64,000 nucleotides of DNA from Synechococcus elongatus PCC 11801 (GTDB lineage Bacteria; Cyanobacteriota; Cyanobacteriia; Synechococcales; Synechococcaceae), in assembly GCF_003846445.2 (NCBI RefSeq), contig NZ_CP030139.2, forward strand, positions 1,711,001 through 1,775,000, given 5' to 3'. This document shows, piece by piece, positions 26,001-34,836 of the stretch. The translations under genes and the position numbers were made by a program. Below the pieces are notes generated by a model that saw only the letters and a program-made list of their open reading frames with translations, made no database searches and was not told the origin of the DNA. Position 1 is the stretch's first letter, and each line of letters begins with the position of its first letter.

Positions 26001-26838
26001 CGATCGCCCTCAACAGAATCACGCCAAGGGCAAATAGACTCCAGACTTGCCCCGACCGCGATAATCCCTCACTACTATTGCCGGCCCGGTTTGGTAGTAA
26101 GCCTAGGCAGAGCAGCACAGCACCATAAACCGCCACCTGTGCAGGCCAGATCGTTTGCCAGCCCAACTGACAGAGCAACAGGCCGATCAGACACCAGAAC
26201 AGTTGGGGTGCGTAGTGGCTCTGACGATAGGTGCGCTGGGCGATCGCCAGCAGAATCCCAGCGGCGAGAATGGCTAGTGCGATGGAAAGTAGGGCAAGCC
26301 CTGGGCCTTCACTCCGAATGACCAAGCCATCGATCGCCCAGAAGTTGAAAGGCAAGAGGAGCAACGCAACGGCTTCGAGACTGGTTGCCGTCAGGGTGAG
26401 ATTGGCCTGCCGCACCGCCCAGCGACTGCAACCCCAAAACAAAAGAGTGTAGCTCCACAGCACCAGATATTGGGCGATCGCGGGAAAGTAAGTCCACTGG
26501 GTTGCGACTAGAACCCCAGACGAGAGCACAACCAGAAAAACACCAAGGAAAAGGATCCAGCGCACGCTTAGCTCATCAGCAAAGCTGACCCAGATCCGTT
26601 GCCAGCGCGAGGGTGGCTTGGGTTGGCGAACAGGGGCAACTGGCTGACGTGCTCGAGCTGGAGCAATCGCGGCTGGAGCGACGACTGCAGGTGCCGGGAG
26701 GGGACTGCTGAGGTAGCGTCGCGCCACCTGTAAGACCTGATCAGGTTCAATTAACTGGAGCTGGAGCAGCGCTTCTAAACCCTCCAGAACCCGAGGGTCA
26801 TCCGGATCAACGCGAAGATCCAACGGAAGGGGCAGCAT
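23032..26838 (-). CDS. Large polytopic membrane protein, function unknown
   Basis: About 1268 residues from the ATG at 26838 (an ATG ten codons upstream is also possible). The first 80-90 residues are soluble and include DPDDPRVLEGLEALLQLQLI, a short helical region that may be a small binding domain; a positively charged, proline-rich linker follows (RQPVAPVRQPKPPSRWQR). The remainder is almost wholly hydrophobic, with roughly 30 or more leucine- and tryptophan-rich helices and no obvious catalytic motif. I recall similar hypothetical membrane proteins in other cyanobacteria, distantly like DUF2157-type proteins. I propose no activity. It lies on the same strand as trm1 and is divergent from the Uma2 gene. 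Confidence 0.75.
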   Translation of the reverse strand: MLPLPLDLRVDPDDPRVLEGLEALLQLQLIEPDQVLQVARRYLSSPLPAPAVVAPAAIAPARARQPVAPVRQPKPPSRWQRIWVSFADELSVRWILFLGVFLVVLSSGVLVATQWTYFPAIAQYLVLWSYTLLFWGCSRWAVRQANLTLTATSLEAVALLLLPFNFWAIDGLVIRSEGPGLALLSIALAILAAGILLAIAQRTYRQSHYAPQLFWCLIGLLLCQLGWQTIWPAQVAVYGAVLLCLGLLPNRAGNSSEGLSRSGQVWSLFALGVILLRAIAAESVPIASLGIAIALLGWLLWSEPRRAGLGKDSLEWLGAGLILLAWWVTIGWDAWQALGVTAIAGLCLVQRLQATRRSWTLIALFGIGLLGCLLLEPVIPETWRQGFVVTVAQDPEVSLTVYSLTLLPYVLIWLGISLGLGWRWQQPRLSRIAEQLALGLGVVLALLSLFDPWLRSLVWTTDALLLAGFTYGSRPQWRPRLLTLTYWTGLIAIVFWASTLANWSTLLPWGVFTGAIALSQLGLMVWRPRSAHHQHWWRQFQAGALLLSVSSALLLGLNFETPLAIALLWFLLPLGWTGLAGHFAKPRSRRRRLALTSSLLLGLGCLLAAVITLEATNPLRVLQLAFLLASLIQIANVRFLPVLPQAVYHGGLLLCLEGVILLRWPIAQHWWTVGALTVGVLWLLRTQFQRLRNLLGRIYSRAAAGWGLAIAITLLVSYFPLYVLGRFSLVATATSAAASTAFWILSAVTIARYWRRPTSVAVVLWAVTTQWAIAATVQSLVSSGSEVAWSLAIANLLLAGVGIGLMPVLPSRFSRLEWVRWLPLLGVGLGLVWRLGLFNAYSGTTELLAAAVVFTQHRQVIQRQANHWGLGLLRLLGFLLISCGLYELLLYALLQSQGGNPIDGLLLLSLLGIATAAVYRSLVVWRSRSAASFYAIPLTNWRLAAHLHWGLAGFIQVLTLPVLLFSQPTGSVLSLAVCLLLASYAWLQARCSPERSPSRWSQLWVYVGCLEAIGSAVQLRLLWPELAVLDPIRVLLIALLSLAMLQFPWARFGWQAAPWQRVAVCLPIVALLTDALNSTYLGLIAVGLFYVRVALFYDAIRWTYISLLVVNWIFGKLSTDLVISEPLIPAMHLGLSILYIAQVDPALVEPQARSLRHFIRILGSSLICLTALLFYRETGFTPILVSILTVLLGLGLQIRALLYVGTSTFVLTGAYHLILWMTSDAFAKWVAGLVIGIVLISLAANFEQHRLQITKTTQSLKERLTSWE

Positions 26839-27004
26839 AGGAAGGCGATCGCAACGGATTGCCCACATAATTGACAGCCGTTTTGATTTGTGGCGGCTGC
26901 CTTAGGAAGGATTTACAAACGTCCAGTCTGAATTGCAGCAAAGAGCGCAGCCCGCGATCGCTCACTGGCTATGCCAAGATCAGGCCAAGCAGGAGACCCC
27001 AGGC

Positions 27005-27622
27005 ATGGTGGCTATTCCGCAAGCGCATTCCCTGTCAGTTGCTGACTATCTCCAGTTCGAAGCAGCAAGCGATGTCAAGCACGAATATCGGGCTGGCGAA
27101 GTCTACGCAATGGCGAGTGCCACCGATGCTCACAGCACGATCGCAGGGAATCTATTTGTTTTTCTCCGCAATCATGTTCGTGGCAGCGGGTGTCGCGTTT
27201 ATATGTCGGACATGAAGGCACGACTCGAGCGATCGAATTGCTTTTACTATCCCGATTTATTGGTGACCTGCGATCCACGAGATCAAGAGACAGCGACCTA
27301 CAAACGCTTTCCGAAGCTGATCGTTGAGGTGCTGTCACCCAGTACTGAAGCCTTCGATCGCGGCGATAAATTTGCCGATTATCAAACGCTCGAATCGCTG
27401 GAAGAGTACGTCCTGATCAGCACCAGCCGCCAGCGGGTCGATTGTTTTCGGCATAGCCCTGAAGGCATCTGGACGCTGCAGTTCTATTTGCCTAATGCTG
27501 AGGTCTTGCCTTTGCAAAGTATTGGTCTGGAGGTGCAGCTGAGTGAGCTCTATGAAGATGTGACTTTGCCCCCACCTCCGACTGCTTCTGAATCCTCTGA
27601 ATCGATGGAAGTCGGATTATGA
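27005..27622 (+). CDS. Uma2-family (DUF820) restriction-endonuclease-fold protein
   Basis: A 205-residue protein of the Uma2/DUF820 family, very common in cyanobacteria. The ATG at 27005 is used since an upstream in-frame start adds an unrelated stretch. Seen: LSVADYLQFEAASDVKHEYRAGEVYAM (N-terminal signature), the PD-(D/E)XK core CFYYPDLLVTCD, and then LIVEVLSPSTEAFDRGDKFADYQTLESLEEYVLIS. The catalytic Asp and the E-x-L triad residues are present, so a nuclease fold is intact. Biological role and target are unknown. Its stop overlaps the start of the hydrolase gene (ATGA). Confidence 0.88.
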   Translation: MVAIPQAHSLSVADYLQFEAASDVKHEYRAGEVYAMASATDAHSTIAGNLFVFLRNHVRGSGCRVYMSDMKARLERSNCFYYPDLLVTCDPRDQETATYKRFPKLIVEVLSPSTEAFDRGDKFADYQTLESLEEYVLISTSRQRVDCFRHSPEGIWTLQFYLPNAEVLPLQSIGLEVQLSELYEDVTLPPPPTASESSESMEVGL

Positions 27623-28539
27623 GTCTGCGATCGCTGACTGTTGCGACCAGTCAGGACTGGATTTGGCGAGGCTTGCGGGTTCGCTATGCCTTCCGGCGAT
27701 CGCCTCAACCCACGAATGCGATACCTGTAATTTTTCTGCATGGATTTGGAGCCGGTTGGCGGCATTGGCGCGACAACATACCAGCCCTTGCAGAGGATCG
27801 AGATGTCTATGCGATCGATTTAGTTGGCTTTGGCGATTCTGAGAAAGGCTATCTGCACTACGGCCCTGTTTTCTGGTCGGAGCTGGTGCGGGACTTTTGC
27901 CAACAGTTTGTGGATACTGCCGCCGTTCTAGTCGGTAATTCCCTTGGCTCTGTGGTGGCGATGGTAACGGCACATCGTTTTCCAGAGTGCGTTCATGGCT
28001 TAATCCTGCTGAACCTACCGGACACCAGCCTGCTGCGATCGCCCGCTAATCACGATCGGTTCCAAGGCCTTCGGCAAAGACTGCTCTGGGCACTGACGGC
28101 ACCGTGGCTGATCGAACCTTTGCTGCTCTGGTTGCGATCGCCGAAACGACTCAAACCTTGGCTCGCTTTGGCTTACAGCGATCACGATCGCATTGATGCG
28201 GACTTGTTGGATCTGATTGCCAGACCCGCGCGATCGCTCGATGCAGGGCCTGCACTCCGGGCGATGACGCGATTCAATGCCGAAGTTCCCCGAGACTGGC
28301 GAGCTGATCGCGTTTTACCGCAGTTGAGTCAGCCGATTTTGCTGATCTGGGGTGAAAGCGATCGCCTCGTTCCCTTCAGCTTGGCGAAACGCTGCCAGCA
28401 ACTGAATCCGCGACTGGAATGGCTGCCGATGCCGGCGACGGGTCACTGTCCCCACGATGATCGACCGGGCTTCGTCAATCAAAGCCTCAACAATTGGTTA
28501 TCGCAGCTCGACCCTGCCGACGTTAAGATCAAGGCTTAG
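27619..28539 (+). CDS. Alpha/beta-fold hydrolase
   Basis: A 306-residue alpha/beta hydrolase. The oxyanion-hole motif [10 protein letters not shown] is at about 41-50, the nucleophile elbow GNSLGS puts Ser at about 108, an acid follows near [10 protein letters not shown], and the catalytic His is in [12 protein letters not shown] near the C-terminus. The FGAGWRHW and [10 protein letters not shown] segments are typical of plant/cyanobacterial hydrolases related to haloalkane dehalogenases or pheophytinase-like enzymes. The substrate is not clear. It overlaps the Uma2 gene by four bases and precedes ilvH by 16 bp, so these genes probably form an operon. Confidence 0.87.
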   Translation: MSLRSLTVATSQDWIWRGLRVRYAFRRSPQPTNAIPVIFLHGFGAGWRHWRDNIPALAEDRDVYAIDLVGFGDSEKGYLHYGPVFWSELVRDFCQQFVDTAAVLVGNSLGSVVAMVTAHRFPECVHGLILLNLPDTSLLRSPANHDRFQGLRQRLLWALTAPWLIEPLLLWLRSPKRLKPWLALAYSDHDRIDADLLDLIARPARSLDAGPALRAMTRFNAEVPRDWRADRVLPQLSQPILLIWGESDRLVPFSLAKRCQQLNPRLEWLPMPATGHCPHDDRPGFVNQSLNNWLSQLDPADVKIKA

Positions 28540-28555
28540 CTTGCTGCCTGCCCCC

Positions 28556-29074
28556 ATGAAACGCACCCTGTCTGTGTTGGTTGAAGACGAAGCGGGCGTC
28601 CTGACTCGGATTGCCGGACTGTTCGCCCGTCGCAGCTTCAACATCGAAAGTCTGGCTGTTGGTCCTGCCGAACAGGTCGGCATTTCACGGATCACGATGG
28701 TGGTGCAAGGCGACGACCACGAAATTGAGCAAATTACCAAGCAGCTCTACAAGCTGATCAATGTGCTCAAAGTGCAGGACATTTCGGAAGTTCCCTGTGT
28801 TGAGCGTGAGCTGATGCTGATTAAAGTCAACGCCAACAGCAGCAATCGCTCGGAAATTCTGGAGCTAGTGCAAATCTTCCGCGCGCGCGTTGTTGATGTC
28901 GCTGAAGACTCGCTGATCATTGAGGTTGTGGGCGATCCGGGCAAGATGGTCGCGATCGTGCAGGTGCTGCAACGCTTCGGCATTCGGGAAATTTCGCGGA
29001 CTGGCAAAGTTGCGCTGACCCGTGAATCTGGTGTCAATACCGAGTTCCTCAAGGCCTTGGAAGCGCGGGTCTAG
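28556..29074 (+). CDS. ilvH: Acetolactate synthase small (regulatory) subunit
   Basis: Regulatory subunit of acetohydroxyacid synthase for valine, leucine and isoleucine synthesis. The ATG at 28556 gives [36 protein letters not shown], the N-terminal ACT domain that binds valine for feedback inhibition. [45 protein letters not shown] begins the second ACT-like domain. The 172 residues match the usual cyanobacterial and bacterial length. The catalytic ilvB is not in the window. It is followed after 2 bp by a GTG-started methyltransferase gene. Confidence 0.95.
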   Translation: MKRTLSVLVEDEAGVLTRIAGLFARRSFNIESLAVGPAEQVGISRITMVVQGDDHEIEQITKQLYKLINVLKVQDISEVPCVERELMLIKVNANSSNRSEILELVQIFRARVVDVAEDSLIIEVVGDPGKMVAIVQVLQRFGIREISRTGKVALTRESGVNTEFLKALEARV

Positions 29075-29076
29075 GC

Positions 29077-29697
29077 GTGGACGATCGCCTCTACGCACCT
29101 GCAACTGAACGAAATCGGGATGTCATTCTTGCGGTTTTGAAGGATGAGTTGCGATTGCCCGGCACGGTCTTAGAAATCGCTAGCGGTACGGGTGAGCACG
29201 CCGCCTATTTTGCGCCGCAGCTCCCGGACTATTTTTGGCAACCCAGCGATCCCACCCAAGAGAGTCGTCGCAGCATCAACGCTTGGCGATCGCATGTCAA
29301 CGCTCCTAACTTGGGCAAAGCGATCGCGATTGATGTTACCCAGCCTGACTGGACGGAATCATTACCAGTGTTGCCTCAGCCGATCGTGGCGATCGCAGCC
29401 ATCAATTTGATCCATATTTCGCCGTGGGAAGCCACGCTGGGACTGTTTTCTGGTGCCCGTCAGTTGTTATCGCCAGATGGCTTGATTTATCTCTACGGCG
29501 CGTACAAACGCAACGGGGAGCATACGGCACCCAGCAATGAAGCCTTTGATGCTTCCTTGAAAGCGCGCAATCTGTCTTGGGGTGTACGCAATCTAGAGGA
29601 CGTGATTCAAGTCGCTGAAGCTGAACAGTTTCGACTCGATCGCGTGATCGAAATGCCCAGTAATAATCTCTCAGTTTGTTTCCGAGCGATCGTCTAA
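29077..29697 (+). CDS. DUF938 SAM-dependent methyltransferase-like protein
   Basis: A 206-residue class I methyltransferase fold of the DUF938 family. It begins with GTG at 29077, two bases after the ilvH stop, which suggests translational coupling. Family features are APATERNRDVILAVLKDEL, motif I VLEIASGTGEHAAYFA, the WQPSDPTQESRRSI loop, AINLIHISPWEATLGLFSGARQLL, and LYGAYKRNGEHTAPSNEAFDASL. The substrate is unknown for the family. Homologues are found in diverse proteobacteria, cyanobacteria and animals. Confidence 0.87.
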   Translation: MDDRLYAPATERNRDVILAVLKDELRLPGTVLEIASGTGEHAAYFAPQLPDYFWQPSDPTQESRRSINAWRSHVNAPNLGKAIAIDVTQPDWTESLPVLPQPIVAIAAINLIHISPWEATLGLFSGARQLLSPDGLIYLYGAYKRNGEHTAPSNEAFDASLKARNLSWGVRNLEDVIQVAEAEQFRLDRVIEMPSNNLSVCFRAIV

Positions 29698-29740
29698 CTT
29701 TGCACTTCCAGAAGCAACTATCGAGCCTGCACTGCTGTTT

Positions 29741-30343
29741 TTAAGATTGTTTCGCGGGTTGCTGATCTCCCCAAACCTTGGCGATTTGGGCATCCCGACC
29801 ACAGCGGACTCGATAGTACTTATAAAGCAAAGCTTGCTTTTGATAGTAATTCTGGTGATAGTTCTCAGCTTCCCAGAAGTCTTTTACAGACTTGATTTGC
29901 GTTTGAATCGGTTGATCTAATTCCTGAGAAGCTGCTGCGATCGCGGCTTGAGCGATCGGCTCTTGTTCTGGTGTTGTGAAGATCACAGATTGATACTGAC
30001 TGCCGCGATCGCAGAATTGACCGCCAGCATCGAGCGGATCGATATGGTGCAGGAAGTAGCTAACGAGTTGTTCGTAGCTGACTTGATCAGGGTCATAGAC
30101 AACTTTGACGGATTCGTAATGACCTGTTTTGCCAGCCGAGACTTGCTTGTAAGTCGGATTTTTGACAGTGCCGCCGCTGTAGCCTGAAATCGTTTCAGTG
30201 ACGCCAGAAACTTTGTCGAAATCCGCTTCGACGCACCAGAAGCAACCACCCGCAAAAATCGCTTCAGCAGTTGCTGCCCATGCGGCTGTATGTGGGAACC
30301 AAAAGCTGACGATCAGCAGCACCAAAACCAATAGCCGTCTCAT
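29741..30343 (-). CDS. msrA: Peptide methionine-S-sulfoxide reductase MsrA, exported form
   Basis: Reduces the S-epimer of methionine sulfoxide in proteins. The 200-residue protein starts with a signal peptide (LLVLVLLIVSFWFPHTAAWA), so it acts in the periplasm or thylakoid lumen. The catalytic motif GGCFWC is at about 32-37, Cys about 34. TISGYSGGTVKNPTYKQVSAGKTGHYESVKVVYD and QYQSVIF follow, matching MsrA. The C-terminal HQNYYQKQALLYKYYRVRCGRD carries a further cysteine that may resolve the disulfide. It is the first gene of a minus-strand group that includes ileS upstream. Confidence 0.93.
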   Translation of the reverse strand: MRRLLVLVLLIVSFWFPHTAAWAATAEAIFAGGCFWCVEADFDKVSGVTETISGYSGGTVKNPTYKQVSAGKTGHYESVKVVYDPDQVSYEQLVSYFLHHIDPLDAGGQFCDRGSQYQSVIFTTPEQEPIAQAAIAAASQELDQPIQTQIKSVKDFWEAENYHQNYYQKQALLYKYYRVRCGRDAQIAKVWGDQQPAKQS

Positions 30344-30401
30344 GATGACTCGACTCTCCCAGAACTTTTGAGCTGCTGATCAACGGTCAGAATCGCGATC
30401 G

Positions 30402-33302
30402 CTAAAACGTGCCTTGCAGAGCAGAAACACAGCGATCGCAGAGATCGGGATGCTCGGAGCTATGGCCAACGGTTGTCGAATAGTTCCAGCAGCGATCGCA
30501 TTTTTGCCCTTCGGCATCAACCACGGCGATCGCCCAATTCTCTGTTTGAGCGTGATATTTCGCATCTGCCAAACCGTTCGGTTGATCGCGCAATTCTACT
30601 TGCGACACCAAGAAGAGATAACGCAGATCATCGACAGCTGTTCCTGAGAGACTGTCAGTCGGATTGCGATCGGCTAAGACAGTTCGCCACTCTGGATCAG
30701 CCACCCAAAGTTGCAGTTTTGCTTCTAGGGAAGAGCCGATCGCCTGATCGCGTCGGGCCTGCTCCAACACTTTATTGACTTCACCGCGCAGGTCACGCAG
30801 TTGTTGCCATTTAGTCGCTAGCTCGGGTTGATCCCACTCCGCTTGGAGCTGAACCCAACCGGCTTGGAAGACAGACTGAGTGCGGGCTGGATAGGGCAGA
30901 TTCTGCCAGATATCCTCTGCCATGTGGGAAAGAACGGGTGCGATCGCCGTCGCTAGAGCTTCCACACAGATAGCCAGTACGGTTTGGCAACTCCGCCGTC
31001 GCAGACTATCCGGCGCACTGATGTAGAGGCGATCTTTGCCGATGTCCAGATAGAAATTGGAGAGATCGACAACGCAGAAGTTCTGGACTGTCTGGAAGAA
31101 CCGGAAGAACTGGAAGCTCTCAAAGGCATCCGTAATTTCGAGAATGACTTCCCGCAGTCGGTGCAGCAGGTAGCGATCGAGCTCCGGCAATTTCTCCCAA
31201 GGCACTGCGTCCTTAGCCGGATCAAAGTCGTGCAGGTTCCCTAGCAAGAATCGTGCTGTGTTGCGGATCTTGCGGTAGACATCCGCCATTTGTTTGAGGA
31301 TGTTTTTACCGATCGGTACATCGGAAGAATAGTCGACCGACGAGACCCAAAGGCGCAGCACGTCAGCCCCGTAAGGCGGTTCCTGTTTTTGATCCTTGCC
31401 GCCGTTGATCACGATCGCGGGGTCAACCACGTTGCCCAGCGACTTGCTCATCTTGCGACCCTTTTCATCCAGTGCAAAACCGTGGGTCAAGACACGTCGA
31501 TAGGGCGCATAGCCATTGCAAGCAACGCTGGTCAGCAGACTGGATTGGAACCAGCCACGGTGCTGATCCGAGCCTTCCAGATAGAGATCGGCGGGATAGT
31601 GCAGTCCTTCCCGCTGTGAGGCGACTGCTGCCCACGAGGAACCAGAGTCAAACCAGACATCCATTGTGTCGGTGCCTCTGCGATAGCGCCGGCCATTGCT
31701 GCGATAGGGCTCGGGCAATAGGTCAGCGACATCCAGCTCCCACCACGCATCAGAACCGCGTTCTGCCACAATCGCGCGGACATGGACAATCGTCTCGGCA
31801 TTCAGCAATGCTTCACCCGTCTCCTCGTCGTAGAAGACAGGAATCGGCACGCCCCAAGTCCGCTGGCGGGAAATGCACCAATCACTGCGCTCACTGACCA
31901 TCGATGTGATCCGGTTTTCGCCCTGTGCCGGAATCCAGTCGACCTCTGCGATCGCCTGCAAAGCCTGCTCGCGGAAGCCTTCAACCGAAGCAAACCACTG
32001 CTCAGTAGCGCGGAAAATCGTTGGTTTTTTGGTGCGCCAATCGTAGGGGTAGCGGTGGGCGTAGCTTTCTTCCTTCAGCAGTGCGCCGACTTCCGTCAAC
32101 CATTCCACGACCGCGCCATTGGCGTCCTTGAGGACGTTTTTGCCCACCAGGCGATCACCAACGGCCGCTGTGAAGTCACCCTTGTCATCAACGGGACAGA
32201 ATACCTCCAGTCCGTAGCGCTGACCGACGATAAAGTCGTCCTGACCATGTCCTGGGGCCGTATGCACTAAGCCTGTACCGGATTCCGTTGTGATGTAGTC
32301 GCCACCAATCACCACGGGGCTTTCGCGATCGTAGAGCGGGTGGCGATAGCGACTGTGCTCCAGCACTGCACCGGGGAAGGTCGCCAACACCGTCAGTTCA
32401 GTGCCGAAGGTCTTACTCAGACTCTCCGCCAGTTCTGCCGCCACAATTAAATGGCGATCGCCGGCTTGCACTACGGCATAGGTCAGCTCCCCATTGACCG
32501 CCACGGCGAGGTTGGCCGGAATGGTCCAAGGCGTCGTTGTCCAGATCGCTAGCGCCAGATTGGAGTAACTGCCGAGTAATGGCTGCGCCGCGTCCGACAA
32601 CTGCACGATCGGCATCGCCACATAGATGCTGCGCGAGGTGTGGCCGTCCGGATATTCCAGCTCCGCTTCTGCTAGCGCCGTGCGCGAACTAGGGCTCCAG
32701 TGCACCGGCTTAAGGCCACGGTAGATGTAGCCCTTCAGCACCATCTGGCCAAAGACATCAATCTGCGCCGCTTCGTATTCGGGCGTCAGGGTCAGGTAGG
32801 GCGCATCCCAATCCGCCCAAACGCCATAGCGCTGGAAACTCTGACTCTGTTGATCGACTTGCGCCAAGGCGTAGGCTTTTGCTTTTTGCCGCAGCGTCAA
32901 GGGCGTGAGATTCCGGCGTTCCTCTGAGGACAGCTCCTGCAAGACTTTGAGCTCGATCGGCAGACCGTGACAGTCCCAACCCGGCACGTAGCGCACCTTC
33001 CGCCCTTGCAGCAGTTGGTACTTGTTGATGATGTCCTTGAGGGTTTTGTTGAGGGCGTGCCCCATGTGCAAGGCCCCATTGGCATAAGGGGGGCCATCGT
33101 GCAGCACAAACGGTGCGCCCGGATTTTGCCGCGATAGGGTTTCGTAAATTTGCTGATCAGCCCAGAACTGCTGAATTTCTGGCTCCCGCACCGGCGCGTT
33201 GGCCCGCATGTTGAACGGTGTTTGGAGCAGATTAAGAGTGTCTTTGTAGGCAGAAGCTTCAGCCACGCTGGAAATCCGGGGTCGACGGGCAAGTCGTCCC
33301 AT
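30402..33302 (-). CDS. ileS: Isoleucyl-tRNA synthetase
   Basis: Charges tRNA-Ile. The protein has 966 residues from the ATG at 33302; a GTG at 33266 (VAEASAYKDTLNLLQ) is a possible alternative start that fits family length slightly better. The class I signature HMGH is at about 79-82, the KMSKS loop at about 615-620, and the editing domain in between (TTTPWTIPANLAVAV). The C-terminal zinc finger is CDRCWNYSTTVG and CDRCVSAL. The presence of this zinc finger marks the bacterial type. It is followed by msrA 59 bp downstream and preceded by ycf66. Confidence 0.96.
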   Translation of the reverse strand: MGRLARRPRISSVAEASAYKDTLNLLQTPFNMRANAPVREPEIQQFWADQQIYETLSRQNPGAPFVLHDGPPYANGALHMGHALNKTLKDIINKYQLLQGRKVRYVPGWDCHGLPIELKVLQELSSEERRNLTPLTLRQKAKAYALAQVDQQSQSFQRYGVWADWDAPYLTLTPEYEAAQIDVFGQMVLKGYIYRGLKPVHWSPSSRTALAEAELEYPDGHTSRSIYVAMPIVQLSDAAQPLLGSYSNLALAIWTTTPWTIPANLAVAVNGELTYAVVQAGDRHLIVAAELAESLSKTFGTELTVLATFPGAVLEHSRYRHPLYDRESPVVIGGDYITTESGTGLVHTAPGHGQDDFIVGQRYGLEVFCPVDDKGDFTAAVGDRLVGKNVLKDANGAVVEWLTEVGALLKEESYAHRYPYDWRTKKPTIFRATEQWFASVEGFREQALQAIAEVDWIPAQGENRITSMVSERSDWCISRQRTWGVPIPVFYDEETGEALLNAETIVHVRAIVAERGSDAWWELDVADLLPEPYRSNGRRYRRGTDTMDVWFDSGSSWAAVASQREGLHYPADLYLEGSDQHRGWFQSSLLTSVACNGYAPYRRVLTHGFALDEKGRKMSKSLGNVVDPAIVINGGKDQKQEPPYGADVLRLWVSSVDYSSDVPIGKNILKQMADVYRKIRNTARFLLGNLHDFDPAKDAVPWEKLPELDRYLLHRLREVILEITDAFESFQFFRFFQTVQNFCVVDLSNFYLDIGKDRLYISAPDSLRRRSCQTVLAICVEALATAIAPVLSHMAEDIWQNLPYPARTQSVFQAGWVQLQAEWDQPELATKWQQLRDLRGEVNKVLEQARRDQAIGSSLEAKLQLWVADPEWRTVLADRNPTDSLSGTAVDDLRYLFLVSQVELRDQPNGLADAKYHAQTENWAIAVVDAEGQKCDRCWNYSTTVGHSSEHPDLCDRCVSALQGTF

Positions 33303-33339
33303 TATCCTTGACAGACTTGATGAGCTTCAACTAACCCCG

Positions 33340-34734
33340 CTAAGACAAGCCCAAACGCTCTGCTAAATCAGGGTCAGGATTACGCAATTCATCCAAGCTA
33401 TTAATCACCACCGGCTGTAATTCCACGGGCTGCTCTTCAGTCTCAGGCTCGACCACGATCGCGACGGCTTCCACATCAGCCTCTACAACTTCAGGTTCGA
33501 TCGCCTCAGTTCCTGACGCCGGAGGTTCCTCCACAACGACTTCCGCGATCGCTTCTGGCTCGCTGGCATCGCTCTCTTCAGGGACTGCTCCTGACTCTGT
33601 TAGGACTTCCGTCTCAGTTTCGATCGCTGTTTCTACTGGAGCTTCTACCTCCGAAACCGCTTCGGCTACTTCCTCGCGATCGCTCTCAGGTTGCTCTGAA
33701 ATGTCTGGCGTTGCGATCGCTTCGGGTTCAGTCGTAACAACTTCAGCCGTGACTGCTGGCTCAGGTTCACTAGACTCTACCGACTCTTCTACTGCCGCTT
33801 CGACTTCTGTCTCAGCAGCCTGTGCTTCAACGATTTCTTCAGCGACTTCAGGAGCTTGAGCGATCGATTCAGTAGCTGCAACCTCAACGGTCTCTGTCAC
33901 AGCTTCTGCAGCCTCAGAGGTTTCTGCGATCGCAGTGTCTACGACGGGTGCTACTGCTTCAGCAACAGATTCTGTGACCGTCTCGATGACTTCGTCCGCT
34001 GCGGTAACGGTTTCCTCAACTGCTTCAGTTAGCTCAGCGGCAACTTCTGCGACTGGTTCAGTAACAGGCTCAGTAGCTGTCTCGATCGCAGGTTCAACCT
34101 GCTCAGCTACAGTCTCAACGGCTTCTGTAACGACTGCAGCAGCTTCTGTTGCAACCTCCGCGTTCGCTTCCGTCTGTTCAACAGCCTCGACAGAGGGGTT
34201 TAGAACAGGCTCAGCAGCCTCTGCAACGGCTTCTTCCGGCGCAGGGACAGTGACAGCAGCAGTTGACTCTTCAGGCCGGACAAACTTCTTCCCGTGGGTT
34301 TTCCGACCTTGCAGACGGCCCTGTAGCTTCTGTAACCCGCCAACTAAGTTCACGCCACCTGTTTTTTTTGCTGCTTCGCCAGTCGTGGGAGTGCTGAATA
34401 GTGTTTTCCAGTTCAATTGCTGGAGCCTCTGCCAACCCTGCTGCCAGAGCAAACCTTGCTGCCAAGCCGCTTGATCTTCGGGACTGAGCGCCAACCAACG
34501 GCTCTGAATGGCTTGCTGTCCCAACCAACCCAAGAGCGCGATCGCGGCAATTTGACTCAGCAGCAGCGCCCCTCGGAATTGGCTGTGGGCATTCCAGAGA
34601 ATGAGGGCATACAAACCCGCAACGCCACTCCAGATCAAGTCACTGCGACGGGTCAAGGGCGGCAACAACACCGCAGCCAAAAACAGTCCCAGAGCCGCGA
34701 TCGCCACCGCGATCGCCAGTAGCAGCGCCAGCAT
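33340..34734 (-). CDS. Ycf66-family membrane protein with long acidic low-complexity tail
   Basis: A 464-residue protein. The N-terminal 90 residues match Ycf66: MLALLLAIAVAIAALGLFLAAVLLPPL followed by RRSDLIWSGVAGLYALILW and a third helix, giving two or three membrane segments. Residues about 95-155 are basic. From about 156 to 440 the protein is almost lysine- and arginine-free and consists of irregular repeats of Ala, Glu, Val and Thr (AEAVET, EVAAEL, TETVEV types), ending with a conserved-looking NPDPDLAERLGL. Ycf66 is a plastid and cyanobacterial protein of unknown function. The acidic tail seems to have expanded by slippage. Confidence 0.72.
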   Translation of the reverse strand: MLALLLAIAVAIAALGLFLAAVLLPPLTRRSDLIWSGVAGLYALILWNAHSQFRGALLLSQIAAIALLGWLGQQAIQSRWLALSPEDQAAWQQGLLWQQGWQRLQQLNWKTLFSTPTTGEAAKKTGGVNLVGGLQKLQGRLQGRKTHGKKFVRPEESTAAVTVPAPEEAVAEAAEPVLNPSVEAVEQTEANAEVATEAAAVVTEAVETVAEQVEPAIETATEPVTEPVAEVAAELTEAVEETVTAADEVIETVTESVAEAVAPVVDTAIAETSEAAEAVTETVEVAATESIAQAPEVAEEIVEAQAAETEVEAAVEESVESSEPEPAVTAEVVTTEPEAIATPDISEQPESDREEVAEAVSEVEAPVETAIETETEVLTESGAVPEESDASEPEAIAEVVVEEPPASGTEAIEPEVVEADVEAVAIVVEPETEEQPVELQPVVINSLDELRNPDPDLAERLGLS

Positions 34735-34818
34735 TGTCGTCCTCTCCTGCGAGTCTGCAACCTATTGTCAGGGACAGATGGACATTCGCCGGTCACAGCA
34801 ATCGTCCAAGCCTCGTGC

Positions 34819-34824
34819 TAGGAT
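34819..34824 (+). promoter_or_regulatory. Putative -10 element of tRNA-Leu
   Basis: TAGGAT lies 13 bp before the first base of the tRNA, fitting a start site a few bases upstream of the mature 5' end. I see no strong -35 hexamer at the expected spacing. Confidence 0.4.
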
Positions 34825-34836
34825 AGCCTCCGGTTC

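Noticed and set aside
26871..27215. A plus-strand frame overlapping the beginning of the Uma2 gene
   Set aside because: It is in a different frame from the clear Uma2 protein and shows no domain of its own.
33935..34474. A 179-codon Ser/Thr/Ala-rich frame opposite the Ycf66 tail
   Set aside because: It mirrors the repetitive acidic tail of Ycf66 on the other strand, and its composition follows from that repeat; no domain is visible.
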